Source: Armatimonadota bacterium (GTDB taxonomy: Bacteria > Armatimonadota > HRBIN16). From it: a stretch of DNA of 14,219 nt. The stretch's first letter is position 1; every line of letters begins with the position of its first letter. A program made the translations under genes and the position numbers. The stretch is taken from positions 1-14,219 of the forward strand of contig JAPWUZ010000035.1 in assembly GCA_028275265.1 (NCBI GenBank), written 5' to 3'. Positions 5,920 through 13,722 of the stretch are shown piece after piece. Below the pieces are notes generated by a model. It searched no databases, was not told the DNA's origin, and saw only the letters and a list, made by a program, of their open reading frames with translations.

Positions 5920-6860
5920 GTCACATTCGCAAAGCGATAATTACCGCTGCCGGACGGGGAACCCGCCAGTTTCCCGCCACGCGCACTCTGCAGAAAGAGA
6001 TGCTGCCCCTTGTGGACCGTGACGGTATCACCAAACCCGCGCTGCAGCTGCTGGTGGAGGAAGCCGTAAACGCGGGTATCGAACAGGTCGGCGTCGTGGT
6101 GAACCCCGAGTCGGAAGCAGGCATTCGTGCCTACTTTGGCGCGCTCACCGAGCAGGAGGGGCAATGGCAAAACGACAAGCAGCTGCTCTATGAACAGGCA
6201 GCTCACTTGCAACAGCTGGGCGAACGCATTGTGACCATCGTGCAGCAGGAGCCGCTGGGATTGGGACACGCCGTCTACCTGACGAAATCGTTCGTTGGCG
6301 GGGAGCCTTTCGTGATGTACCTGGGTGACCACGTGCTGCTCTCTCACACGGCAAAGAACTGCACCCAGCAGGTGCTGGAGGTCTATGCCCATACTGGCGG
6401 CACCCTGTCCGCCGTTCGCCGCACGCCCGAGGAGCGCGTACATCTCTACGGAACGCTGTCGGGAGAACCCATACCAGATATTCCAGACGTCATCCGTGTC
6501 ACCGCCATGATAGAGAAACCATCTCCGGAGCAGGCACGCGCATCCCTCCGAATGCCCACCCTACCCGATGGTGTATACTACTGCTTCTTCGGAATCAACC
6601 TCTTCACCGCGGAAATCTTCGAGTGTCTGGAGCGCACTATCGTCGAGGGACGCACGATGAAAGGTGAGTTCCAGCTTACCACCGCTCAGCAGATGCTGGT
6701 GGAAAAGGGCGCGTACTTTGCCTGCGAGATACAGGGCGAAGCGTTGGACATCGGCATACCGCAGGGCTATTTAGAGGCACAGGTTGCGCTGGGACTGGCA
6801 GGCACTTACAGTGAGCAACTGCAGCAATGGATGCGTGAACGCGGGGGATGCAGCGGGTGA
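5916..6860 (+). CDS. GalU-like UTP-glucose-1-phosphate uridylyltransferase family protein
   Basis: The 314-residue protein overlaps the phosphatase by four bases (ATGA). Its N-terminus follows the GalU pattern: KAIITAAGRGTRQFPATRT at 6-24, then KEMLPLVD at 27-34 and LVEEAVNAGI at 46-55. Further motifs are GLGHAV at 115-120, YLGDHVLL at 135-142 (metal-binding D138), IEKP at 199-202, KGEFQLTTA at 249-257 and LDIGIPQGY at 277-285. GalU makes UDP-glucose from UTP and glucose-1-phosphate in the cytosol. Differences from textbook GalU include DRDGITKP where a KP-x-I-Q-Y segment is expected, and TTA instead of TDA after EFQL, so this may be a paralog with another sugar. GGAG 5902-5905 serves as ribosome binding site. 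Its partner in the operon is the distinct nucleotidyltransferase at 3647-4435. Confidence 0.85.
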   Translation: MSHIRKAIITAAGRGTRQFPATRTLQKEMLPLVDRDGITKPALQLLVEEAVNAGIEQVGVVVNPESEAGIRAYFGALTEQEGQWQNDKQLLYEQAAHLQQLGERIVTIVQQEPLGLGHAVYLTKSFVGGEPFVMYLGDHVLLSHTAKNCTQQVLEVYAHTGGTLSAVRRTPEERVHLYGTLSGEPIPDIPDVIRVTAMIEKPSPEQARASLRMPTLPDGVYYCFFGINLFTAEIFECLERTIVEGRTMKGEFQLTTAQQMLVEKGAYFACEIQGEALDIGIPQGYLEAQVALGLAGTYSEQLQQWMRERGGCSG

Positions 6861-7531
6861 AACCGAGGATCCTGCTCTCGTGGTCGTCGGGCAAAGATAG
6901 TGCGTGGGCGCTACATGTGTTGCGCCAGAGCAACGAGTGGGACATTGTAGGACTGGTTACCACGGTCAATACCGCCTTTGGCAGAGTATCCATGCACGGC
7001 GTGCGCGAAGACCTGCTCGAACAGCAGGCTCAAGCCGCAGGATTACCCCTGTGGAAAGTCCCCATCCCATACCCATGCCCCAACGAGGTTTATGAGTCCG
7101 CCATGCGCGACCTCATCCGACGTGCGAAGGACGATGGGATCACGCACTTCGCCTTCGGCGACATCTTCCTGCAGGACGTCCGCGACTACCGCGAGAGACA
7201 GCTGGCGGGAACGGGCATTACCCCTGTCTTCCCGCTGTGGGGCACGGATACCCGAATGTTAGCGCAGCAGATGATAGCGGGTGGTCTGCGAGCGGTGTTG
7301 ACTTGCGTAGATTCCCGACAGATACCCGCCTCCCTTATTGCACACGAGTTTGACATAATGTTGCTCCAACAACTTCCCCCCTCGGCGGACCCCTGTGGCG
7401 AGAACGGCGAGTACCATACTTTCTGCTATGACGGTCCGATGCTCGCGTGTTCCATACCCGTGCAGACAGGCGAAGTAGTGGAGAGAGACGGTTTCGTGTA
7501 TGTAGATGTGCTCGCCCTGTTTCAGCGTTAG
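6848..7531 (+). CDS. DUF71/Dph6-like adenine nucleotide alpha hydrolase (diphthine-ammonia ligase family)
   Basis: The 227-residue PP-loop ATPase has SWSSGKDSAWAL at 11-22 (the SGGKDS-type loop), AFGDIFLQDVRDYRE at 102-116, FPLWGTDT at 128-135, and the hallmark DPCGENGEYHTF at 181-192. These are the COG2102/DUF71 motifs. Archaeal and eukaryotic members amidate diphthine on elongation factor 2, but bacteria lack diphthamide, so that annotation should not be taken literally. Some bacterial members have been linked by comparative genomics to B12 salvage, which is notable beside a corrinoid locus. Two starts are possible: ATG 6848 (13-base overlap with the previous gene) or GTG 6857, which overlaps the stop as GTGA and has GGGGGA 6843-6848 eight bases upstream. 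The second fits the overlap pattern of the operon and would remove three residues. It is the last gene of the operon. Confidence 0.85.
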   Translation: MQRVKPRILLSWSSGKDSAWALHVLRQSNEWDIVGLVTTVNTAFGRVSMHGVREDLLEQQAQAAGLPLWKVPIPYPCPNEVYESAMRDLIRRAKDDGITHFAFGDIFLQDVRDYRERQLAGTGITPVFPLWGTDTRMLAQQMIAGGLRAVLTCVDSRQIPASLIAHEFDIMLLQQLPPSADPCGENGEYHTFCYDGPMLACSIPVQTGEVVERDGFVYVDVLALFQR

Positions 7532-7546
7532 TTTATCGCTGTCCGG
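7532..7546. other. 15-base convergent intergenic junction
   Basis: The stop codons of the plus-strand operon (TAG 7529-7531) and of the minus-strand hydrolase (TGA 7549-7547) are separated by only 15 bases. The one possible stem, CAGCG 7523-7527 with CGCTG 7537-7541, is short with a nine-base loop and no T-tract on either strand. No intrinsic terminator is visible, so transcripts may overlap here. Confidence 0.6.
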
Positions 7547-10500
7547 TCACTGCACGAGTTCTACCTGCACGTCATCTATCCACAACACGCCCGTTCCACC
7601 GTTAATGCCTGCGCGTACCATCAATAGCATGGCGTCATCGGGAATGTCTACAACTCCCCCTACCTTTCTCCAGTCAAAGGTTCCGTCCAGCAAAGCGACC
7701 GGCTTATGCTCCCATCGTCCGTCCTTGTGCTGAATAGACAGGTCCAGGCTCGCCGTTTTCCATCCCTGGTCGCCCCGTCGAATCTGCTCACCTTTCAGCC
7801 ATGCCGATAAGCGCACCTTGCTACCAGGTGGAAACTGCTTCAGTGAAAGATACTGTGTGAACAAAGCGTAAGTGCCCGTCATGTTGACAACTTTAGCGCA
7901 CTGCCTCCCCGTCCGCGCCGTTTCCGCAGTCACACAGCCTTCAGGAGGAATAACCCAGCTACTCCCTTTTGGGGCACCAAAACGCAACTGTGTTCCCCGC
8001 GATAACGCGAATACCTCTGCGCCTCCGGTTTCGAAGGACGGGTCCATGATACCTGTTGCTTCCACCTTCTCTACTGGCTCAAGATAAGAGGCGGTCGTTT
8101 TTCCGGGCATCCCGGCAACAGTGACCTTCATCTCAGCTTCCTGCCACTGGTGCACAGCAATGTGCTCGTCACCGTCTAGCCAGGCAATGAACAGTTGTTT
8201 GCCGTGCATGAAGATGTTACGGGGTAACGACGTTGCGCGAAAGCGCAGACTCGTCAGTGACGCTAAAATATGCCCATCCGCGTCAGCAATAGATATCGCA
8301 TCAGGCACTGTACCCGCTCCCACCGTCTCTCCGCATCGCTGCTTCTCGTCACACAACCATTCGCCGGCTCTGCTGCCCCCGTGGAAGAAAGCGAACCTCT
8401 GGGCGTTTGGAACATTCACCTTCCACGCTAAGAAGGCAGGTGGTAATTGCACATCGCCCTCACTCATCACTGCGAACCGAAAAGCGAAGGTAGGCGAGCT
8501 GTCAAAAGCATACTCTTGCACAAACCACATAGGAGGGTCTACCATACGGAAGCGTTCATTCTCCGCCCGCAAGACGCCGAAAAACCGCATTCTCAAGGTT
8601 GAACCCTCTTGCCAAATCCGAACGCCCGCCTCCACATCATCCTTCGAACCCGCATATTGCACCTGTCCCTGCACATTGCGGAACCCCTTATCGGTGTAAA
8701 TGTCGCTATCGGCGAAGACAAGCCGCTCAACCGGTTGTTTCGCCCAAAGCGCCCGAATGGCGCCTCCGGTACGCCTAAGCAGGATACGATAGTGAGCGTT
8801 TTCCACCACCCAGTCGGTACTGTGGTGCGCAAGGGTAACCTGAGGGATACGAACAGATTTAGTGCGGGTTCGGGGAAAAGGTGGAAGGGAAAAGCGTAAC
8901 GAAAAGGTTCGGGACAAGCCGTTTGCCGGGGTAAAACTGGTGTCATCCCGCCACATCACCGCAACGCGCGCGCCAGTGCTTGCTGTCCCTCCCTCCCACA
9001 CCTTATCCAGCAACATCACATTATCCACGCCCATCCGAAGCGGTTCATCGAACGCCAGACGAAAGCTCCTGCCATCTCGCTGCTGGAAGCACAGCCATGC
9101 ATCGTCAGGGTGTAAAGGTATCGTCTCTGACTGCCAGACAATTTCCGTTCCCTGTGGTCTCCAGTAAATACGATGAGTGCCCCGCTTGCCCGAAAGATGG
9201 CGCACAAAGAACCAATCGTCCAGCAGCCCTTCTACCGTATTGATTTGCCAGCGATGGACGTCCGGCACATGCAAAAGTAGCCCGATACGTCTCAATCTTC
9301 GTGGCTCCTTTTCCACCGTCCCTTGTAGATTGACCCCCTGAGGAAAGCAGCGGTAGGTCAACCGCAGTTGCGTGCCATCAGACAGGATAACCTGCAATGG
9401 CAGAACAATCTCCTGCTGCGTGATAACCGGCGAGCCAAGCACCCGCTCGATGCTGGCAGCTTCGTCGGAAACCAGTTCGCTGGCACTGACCAGCACTCTT
9501 CCATCCGCACCAGACAGCGAGCGGAGCAAGCCCGTTCTGGCGTCCACAGTCAACCCATAGTGTGCCGTTGTGACTACCCATACGCTGCCAGAACGTTTCA
9601 AAGAGGGCGGTTTGGACCGGCGCTTTGAAGGAGAAGACTGGACGTTCGATCTGGGGACAGGACAACCTTCTCCAGATGGACGCAGGACTAACAGCGCTGC
9701 TTGATATGCTGCGAGAGGCATGCGCACCGTGGCAATCTCGGCAGGCGTTCCTTCCGCCAGTCTGGTCGCTGCCATTGCTTCCCAGACGGCGTATCTGCGT
9801 TTCCCATCGAGGTGCAAAAGACCGAGAGGCAAGCGTACAGTTGCGTTCACAGCATGCGGATTAAAGTTGATAACGGATACGGAAGCGCGGATGTAATCGT
9901 TTGTCCGCAGGCAAGTGAAAATGCCTTTCGGCTCGGCTTTCACCAGAGGGGCAGAATGGCTGGCGTCGGTATAAAGGGCATCGCCTGTTTGCAGCTCGGG
10001 CAAGAATCTGCGAACGGTAAGCAATCGCTGGATAAAAGGTCCATGTCCAATTTCTGCTTCGTGGTACAACATGGGCATACCATCGATCCAGAAAGTCAAC
10101 GCCATCAGTGCTCTCACGCCGCTGACACCAAGCCATCCCTGCGCCCGCAGGCTGTCGTGGCTCTCCACATACCGTAATCTTGTCGTCCATCTCGGCTCGG
10201 CGTATCGTTGCTCCTCGAAGTACCTCTGCAGCGCCCAGACAAACTCAGCGGGAGAAACATCTCGAAGCTTCACCAGATAGCGATGGCAAAGCGCAAAATC
10301 GTAGACGACATCGGCTTCCTGCATGTAGGGTACTGTATCCACCTCGCCCAGTACCGCCCCGTCGGGGTTGACTCTTCTGACAGATTGCCGAATGGTTCGG
10401 AGCATATGCAACCCGCCTTCTCGCAGAGTCAGGCTTCCTCGCTCATAAGGCAGAGGAGGGACCTCTCCGCCCACCTTTGTCAGCTCGCTCCGCCACCAGT

Positions 10501-11971
10501 CGGGGGGAACATTGGCAGGCACTTTCCCGGCGGGAGGAAAACCCCGCCTTCGCCAGGTCGTTGTTCGACTGCCACCCGCTGCGTCAACCCGGAAACCGTC
10601 GATACCAAAACTCCGGGCGTAATGCTCCGCCACCTGACCGATGTATTGCTGCCATTCCGGTTCGCGGAAATCAAAGCACCAGTAGCTAAAGGCGTTGCCG
10701 TCCTCATCCAGAACCAGCCACCACGGTCTGTTACCACGCAACATGCCAGCCTCGGGTGTGCCACCGTGTGGAACGAGGTCTTGCCAGACCCTCACGCCCA
10801 GCCGATGGGCTTCGGCAACGAGCTGGCGGTATTCTTCCGCAGTGCCCAAGCCTTCCTGAAAGCGATAATAATCCTGTGGGTTGTAGATGCCTCCACTCTC
10901 CAAAGGCAAAAGCCAGATAGCACCGAAGCCCAGCTGGCGCACGACAGGTAACAGAATCCTTTTTGCCATCGCAAAACCACCCAGGTCCAGACAGTTGCTG
11001 CCTATCGTTCCGCCCGGATGGAAAGAGTAAAGCGCTACTTCCCGCGTCCACTTAGGGCGGTCGGCGGGAACTTTGATGTCCAGATCGTCAAACCATCGCC
11101 AGAACGCCGCGCGCAACGCTCCTGACAGGGAGTCAGGTACCACTTCCAGAAACGCAGTACCTGCGCTTTGAGGCTCGTTTGGCTCAGCCCAACCCATTGT
11201 CATGAACTCGTGGGCGACGAACACCCTGCTGTCGGTCGTCCAGAAATAGGTAAACGCAGGGTCGCGGCGTGCGTCGTTGATGAACAGCAATGTTCGGTTG
11301 CTACTTTGCTGTACCAGCAATTGCCCAATACCCCATGCGCTTGCCGCTCCCCAGCCCGGAGCACAAGAGGATAAATCACCTGAGTGGTTGGGCTCAAAGG
11401 GGTCTGCGGTAGGAAACAGAAAAACGCCCCGTTTGGGCAAAGGCAACAGGAAACGCACCCGATAAAACTTCGCTGGTTGCTCCCCAAACCATGTCAAACG
11501 GAGGGAACGGGCGACGCGATGGGGATTGCCGAAAGCACCAAACTGAACCTGTTCTTGCAACTGCCACTGACCACTCTCCACTGCCACCTCGCGGGTCAGG
11601 GTCAACTTACCTTTTTGCTCATCAAACTGCCAGTCTACCAGACGGGACCGGGCAACCTTGTTCTCTACACACCAGCGTCGTCTTTCTTCCCTCTCCCCTA
11701 TCGCGATGTCCACCGAAGCCGTACCACTCGGTAGCGTAGCCTCGCTGACAGTCTGACCCTTCCATGCCAGAGCAAGCCAATCACCCGTCTGGTAGTCAAA
11801 GGTCAACTGCCATTCTCCCCATCGCACCGTTCGTTCTTGCTGCGCGGGAGCACCAACTGCGCTCGTCACAACCAAAAACAACAGCAGTACCAAAACCATT
11901 AAACCACCGCCTGTTTTTCGGGCTTGCTTTGCCGGGCCACGCGGGATTTTTCTACATCCGCTCCGGCGCAC
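7547..11971 (-). CDS. Large exported multidomain glycoside hydrolase, alpha-amylase (GH13-like) superfamily
   Basis: The 1474-residue protein has a basic N-terminus, a hydrophobic core at about 24-41 and likely signal-peptidase sites near SAVGA/PAQ, so it is probably secreted. Residues about 46-305 form an all-beta region. A TIM-barrel catalytic domain spans about 306-640, with conserved regions WQDLVPHG (D398), DGFRVDA (R461 and nucleophile D463), LGEVD (acid/base E543) and YVESHD (H605, D606). A beta C-domain runs to about 765, then a Ser/Pro/basic linker (767-796). Two related beta modules begin WVVTTAHY (798) and WVVENAHY (1054). A carbohydrate-binding-like jelly-roll occupies about 1308-1474, ending VLWIDDVQVE. 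Region I is atypical: HG replaces the usual NH. The substrate is presumably an alpha-glucan, but this is unproven. GTG 11971 lies inside the end of argS; ATG 11899 is an alternative that loses the basic signal-peptide n-region. Confidence 0.85.
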   Translation of the reverse strand: MRRSGCRKIPRGPAKQARKTGGGLMVLVLLLFLVVTSAVGAPAQQERTVRWGEWQLTFDYQTGDWLALAWKGQTVSEATLPSGTASVDIAIGEREERRRWCVENKVARSRLVDWQFDEQKGKLTLTREVAVESGQWQLQEQVQFGAFGNPHRVARSLRLTWFGEQPAKFYRVRFLLPLPKRGVFLFPTADPFEPNHSGDLSSCAPGWGAASAWGIGQLLVQQSSNRTLLFINDARRDPAFTYFWTTDSRVFVAHEFMTMGWAEPNEPQSAGTAFLEVVPDSLSGALRAAFWRWFDDLDIKVPADRPKWTREVALYSFHPGGTIGSNCLDLGGFAMAKRILLPVVRQLGFGAIWLLPLESGGIYNPQDYYRFQEGLGTAEEYRQLVAEAHRLGVRVWQDLVPHGGTPEAGMLRGNRPWWLVLDEDGNAFSYWCFDFREPEWQQYIGQVAEHYARSFGIDGFRVDAAGGSRTTTWRRRGFPPAGKVPANVPPDWWRSELTKVGGEVPPLPYERGSLTLREGGLHMLRTIRQSVRRVNPDGAVLGEVDTVPYMQEADVVYDFALCHRYLVKLRDVSPAEFVWALQRYFEEQRYAEPRWTTRLRYVESHDSLRAQGWLGVSGVRALMALTFWIDGMPMLYHEAEIGHGPFIQRLLTVRRFLPELQTGDALYTDASHSAPLVKAEPKGIFTCLRTNDYIRASVSVINFNPHAVNATVRLPLGLLHLDGKRRYAVWEAMAATRLAEGTPAEIATVRMPLAAYQAALLVLRPSGEGCPVPRSNVQSSPSKRRSKPPSLKRSGSVWVVTTAHYGLTVDARTGLLRSLSGADGRVLVSASELVSDEAASIERVLGSPVITQQEIVLPLQVILSDGTQLRLTYRCFPQGVNLQGTVEKEPRRLRRIGLLLHVPDVHRWQINTVEGLLDDWFFVRHLSGKRGTHRIYWRPQGTEIVWQSETIPLHPDDAWLCFQQRDGRSFRLAFDEPLRMGVDNVMLLDKVWEGGTASTGARVAVMWRDDTSFTPANGLSRTFSLRFSLPPFPRTRTKSVRIPQVTLAHHSTDWVVENAHYRILLRRTGGAIRALWAKQPVERLVFADSDIYTDKGFRNVQGQVQYAGSKDDVEAGVRIWQEGSTLRMRFFGVLRAENERFRMVDPPMWFVQEYAFDSSPTFAFRFAVMSEGDVQLPPAFLAWKVNVPNAQRFAFFHGGSRAGEWLCDEKQRCGETVGAGTVPDAISIADADGHILASLTSLRFRATSLPRNIFMHGKQLFIAWLDGDEHIAVHQWQEAEMKVTVAGMPGKTTASYLEPVEKVEATGIMDPSFETGGAEVFALSRGTQLRFGAPKGSSWVIPPEGCVTAETARTGRQCAKVVNMTGTYALFTQYLSLKQFPPGSKVRLSAWLKGEQIRRGDQGWKTASLDLSIQHKDGRWEHKPVALLDGTFDWRKVGGVVDIPDDAMLLMVRAGINGGTGVLWIDDVQVELVQ

Positions 11972-13622
11972 TTACTCCCAGCAATCCCAGCACGTTCCTC
12001 AGCACGATGCGCGTTGCATCCACCAGCACCAGGCGTGCGCGGGTTACTGGCTCCGCTTCCCCCACCACACGACAGGTGTCATAGAACTTGTGGAAAGCAT
12101 CGGCAACCTCCATACTGTAGCGCGTCAACCGATGGGGAGCGCGCTCGGTAGCCGCCTTCAGTACCTCCTCGGGGAACTCGTCCAGCTTCTTCATCAACGC
12201 GATTTCGTTCTCGTGCTGCAGGGGAGACAGGTCTGTTTCTGAAGCCGACGGAACCACCCACCCCTGCTCTGCTGCCACGCGCAACATGCTGCAGATTCGA
12301 GCATGCGCATACTGCACGTAGTACACCGGGTTCTCGCTGCTCTCTTTCTTCGCCAGCTCCAGATCGAAGTCCAGTGGACTATCATGCGAGCGCATCAGGA
12401 AGAAGAAGCGCGCCGCATCCTTACCCACCTCGTCCAGCACGTCGCGCAGAGTGACCACGTTGCCCGCCCGCTTGGACATGCGCACCAGGTCTCCACCTTT
12501 GAACAGGCGCACAATCTGGTAGATGAGCACCTCGAAGTTCTCGGCAGGATAACCCAGCGCAGCAACCGCCGCCTTCGTGCGGGCGATGTAACCATGATGG
12601 TCAGGACCCCAGATGTCTATCAGGTAATCAAAACCACGTTCGAACTTGTTTTTGTGATAGGCGGCATCGGCGGCGATATAGGTGGGTTGCCCATTGTTGC
12701 GCACCAGCACGCGGTCCTTATCATCGCCGAATGCAGTAGAGCGCAGCCAGATTGCCCCGTCGTGTTCGTAGGCATAGCCACGCTCTTTTAGCTCGCGGAT
12801 GGCCGATTCCACCTGTCCGCTGGTGTGCAGGCTGTTCTCGCTGAACCATACATCGAAAACCACTCCGAAGTCCGCCAGATCCTGCTGTTGCTGGCGTTTC
12901 ATCGCCTCTTCGGCGTAGGCGCGAAAGCGGTCGAGTACCGTTTCCTCGTCACCTTCTGCCAGATGTGCTCCTTCCTTCTCCAGCAGTTCCCGCGCGATGT
13001 CTATGAGATACTCGCCCGCATAGCCGTCTTCAGGCAGTTCGATATCCTCCCCAAGCAGCTGTCGATAACGCACCACCAGCGACCGGGCAAAATGTTGCAT
13101 CTGCAACGAGTTGGTCGCATCGTTCACGTAGAACTCACGGGTGACCTGATAGCCCACCGCTTCGAGCAGGTTCGAAAGCACGTCGCCAATCGCCCCTCCG
13201 CGCCCGTGCGCGACGGTAATGGGCCCGTTTGGGTTCGCGCTGACGAACTCCACGTTCACCCTCTTGCCCTGCCCGATGTTCCATCTACCGTACGCCTCAC
13301 CCTGCTGCTGGATTTCACGCAGCACGTCGTGCAGCCAGTGGGGATGTAACGTGAAGTTGATGAAACCATTACCCGCCACTTCCACCTTAGACACCAGACG
13401 GTCTTCAGGCAGGTGTTTGACAATGATTTCAGCGATGTCACGGGGCGGACGTTTGAGCTCGCGCGTGAGCAACATCGCCACATTGGTGGCGAAGTCGCCA
13501 AACTCCTTCACACGAGGCGGTTCTACCGATACCTCGGGCATCTGTGTTATCGGCAGGTCACCCGCCTCTTTCGCGCGCTGCAAAGCCTGCTCTATCAGTG
13601 CAACCACTCGTTCCTTTGCCAC
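11952..13622 (-). CDS. argS: Arginyl-tRNA synthetase
   Basis: This 556-residue class I synthetase charges tRNA-Arg with arginine. The order is normal: N-terminal Add1-like domain (about 1-90, with EFGDFATNVA at 40-49), catalytic Rossmann domain, then the all-helical DALR anticodon-binding domain (about 430-556) ending LGVSAPERM. The HIGH region reads NPNGPITVAHGRGG (131-143), so the signature is T136-V-A-H139 with only the second histidine kept. The KMSKS loop reads RMSKRAGN (381-388). WGPDHHGY at 338-345 is the usual conserved segment. GTG start 13622 has AAAGGAG (complement of 13632-13638) nine bases upstream. carB lies upstream on the same strand, 97 bases away, and the hydrolase gene overlaps or closely follows. 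The call is very sure. Confidence 0.96.
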   Translation of the reverse strand: MAKERVVALIEQALQRAKEAGDLPITQMPEVSVEPPRVKEFGDFATNVAMLLTRELKRPPRDIAEIIVKHLPEDRLVSKVEVAGNGFINFTLHPHWLHDVLREIQQQGEAYGRWNIGQGKRVNVEFVSANPNGPITVAHGRGGAIGDVLSNLLEAVGYQVTREFYVNDATNSLQMQHFARSLVVRYRQLLGEDIELPEDGYAGEYLIDIARELLEKEGAHLAEGDEETVLDRFRAYAEEAMKRQQQQDLADFGVVFDVWFSENSLHTSGQVESAIRELKERGYAYEHDGAIWLRSTAFGDDKDRVLVRNNGQPTYIAADAAYHKNKFERGFDYLIDIWGPDHHGYIARTKAAVAALGYPAENFEVLIYQIVRLFKGGDLVRMSKRAGNVVTLRDVLDEVGKDAARFFFLMRSHDSPLDFDLELAKKESSENPVYYVQYAHARICSMLRVAAEQGWVVPSASETDLSPLQHENEIALMKKLDEFPEEVLKAATERAPHRLTRYSMEVADAFHKFYDTCRVVGEAEPVTRARLVLVDATRIVLRNVLGLLGVSAPERM

Positions 13623-13631
13623 GATGCGATG

Positions 13632-13638
13632 CTCCTTT
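13632..13638 (-). promoter_or_regulatory. Ribosome binding site of argS
   Basis: On the minus strand AAAGGAG is followed by nine bases (CATCGCATC) and then GTG 13622-13620. This fixes the GTG as the argS start; no in-frame ATG lies near the N-terminus. Confidence 0.7.
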
Positions 13639-13648
13639 CCGCTTGTCT

Positions 13649-13671
13649 TTCCCTCCCCCGCGGGGGGGGAA
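13649..13671. repeat. GC-rich palindrome in the carB-argS spacer
   Basis: CCCCCGCGGGGG at 13655-13666 is self-complementary. The arms extend with TTCCC 13649-13653 pairing to GGGAA 13667-13671 around a single bulged T at 13654. It lies 11 bases upstream of the argS ribosome binding site on the minus strand. No T-tract follows, so it is not a standard terminator; it may shape the argS leader or be a copy of a dispersed repeat. Confidence 0.55.
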
Positions 13672-13684
13672 GTATCGGTTCCCG

Positions 13685-13701
13685 CTTCCCCACAGGGGAA
13701 G
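13685..13701. repeat. Second hairpin in the carB-argS spacer
   Basis: CTTCCCC 13685-13691 and GGGGAAG 13695-13701 form a perfect 7-bp stem with an ACA loop. It begins 22 bases after the carB stop codon on the minus strand. With the palindrome at 13649-13671 it makes a paired hairpin element of the kind often scattered between genes in bacterial genomes. No T-tract follows on either strand. Confidence 0.55.
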
Positions 13702-13722
13702 GAGAGAAAGGGGAGGGTCTTG

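Noticed and set aside
6848..7531. Literal role as diphthine-ammonia ligase
   Set aside because: Diphthamide is made on archaeal and eukaryotic EF2; in a bacterium the name reflects family membership only.
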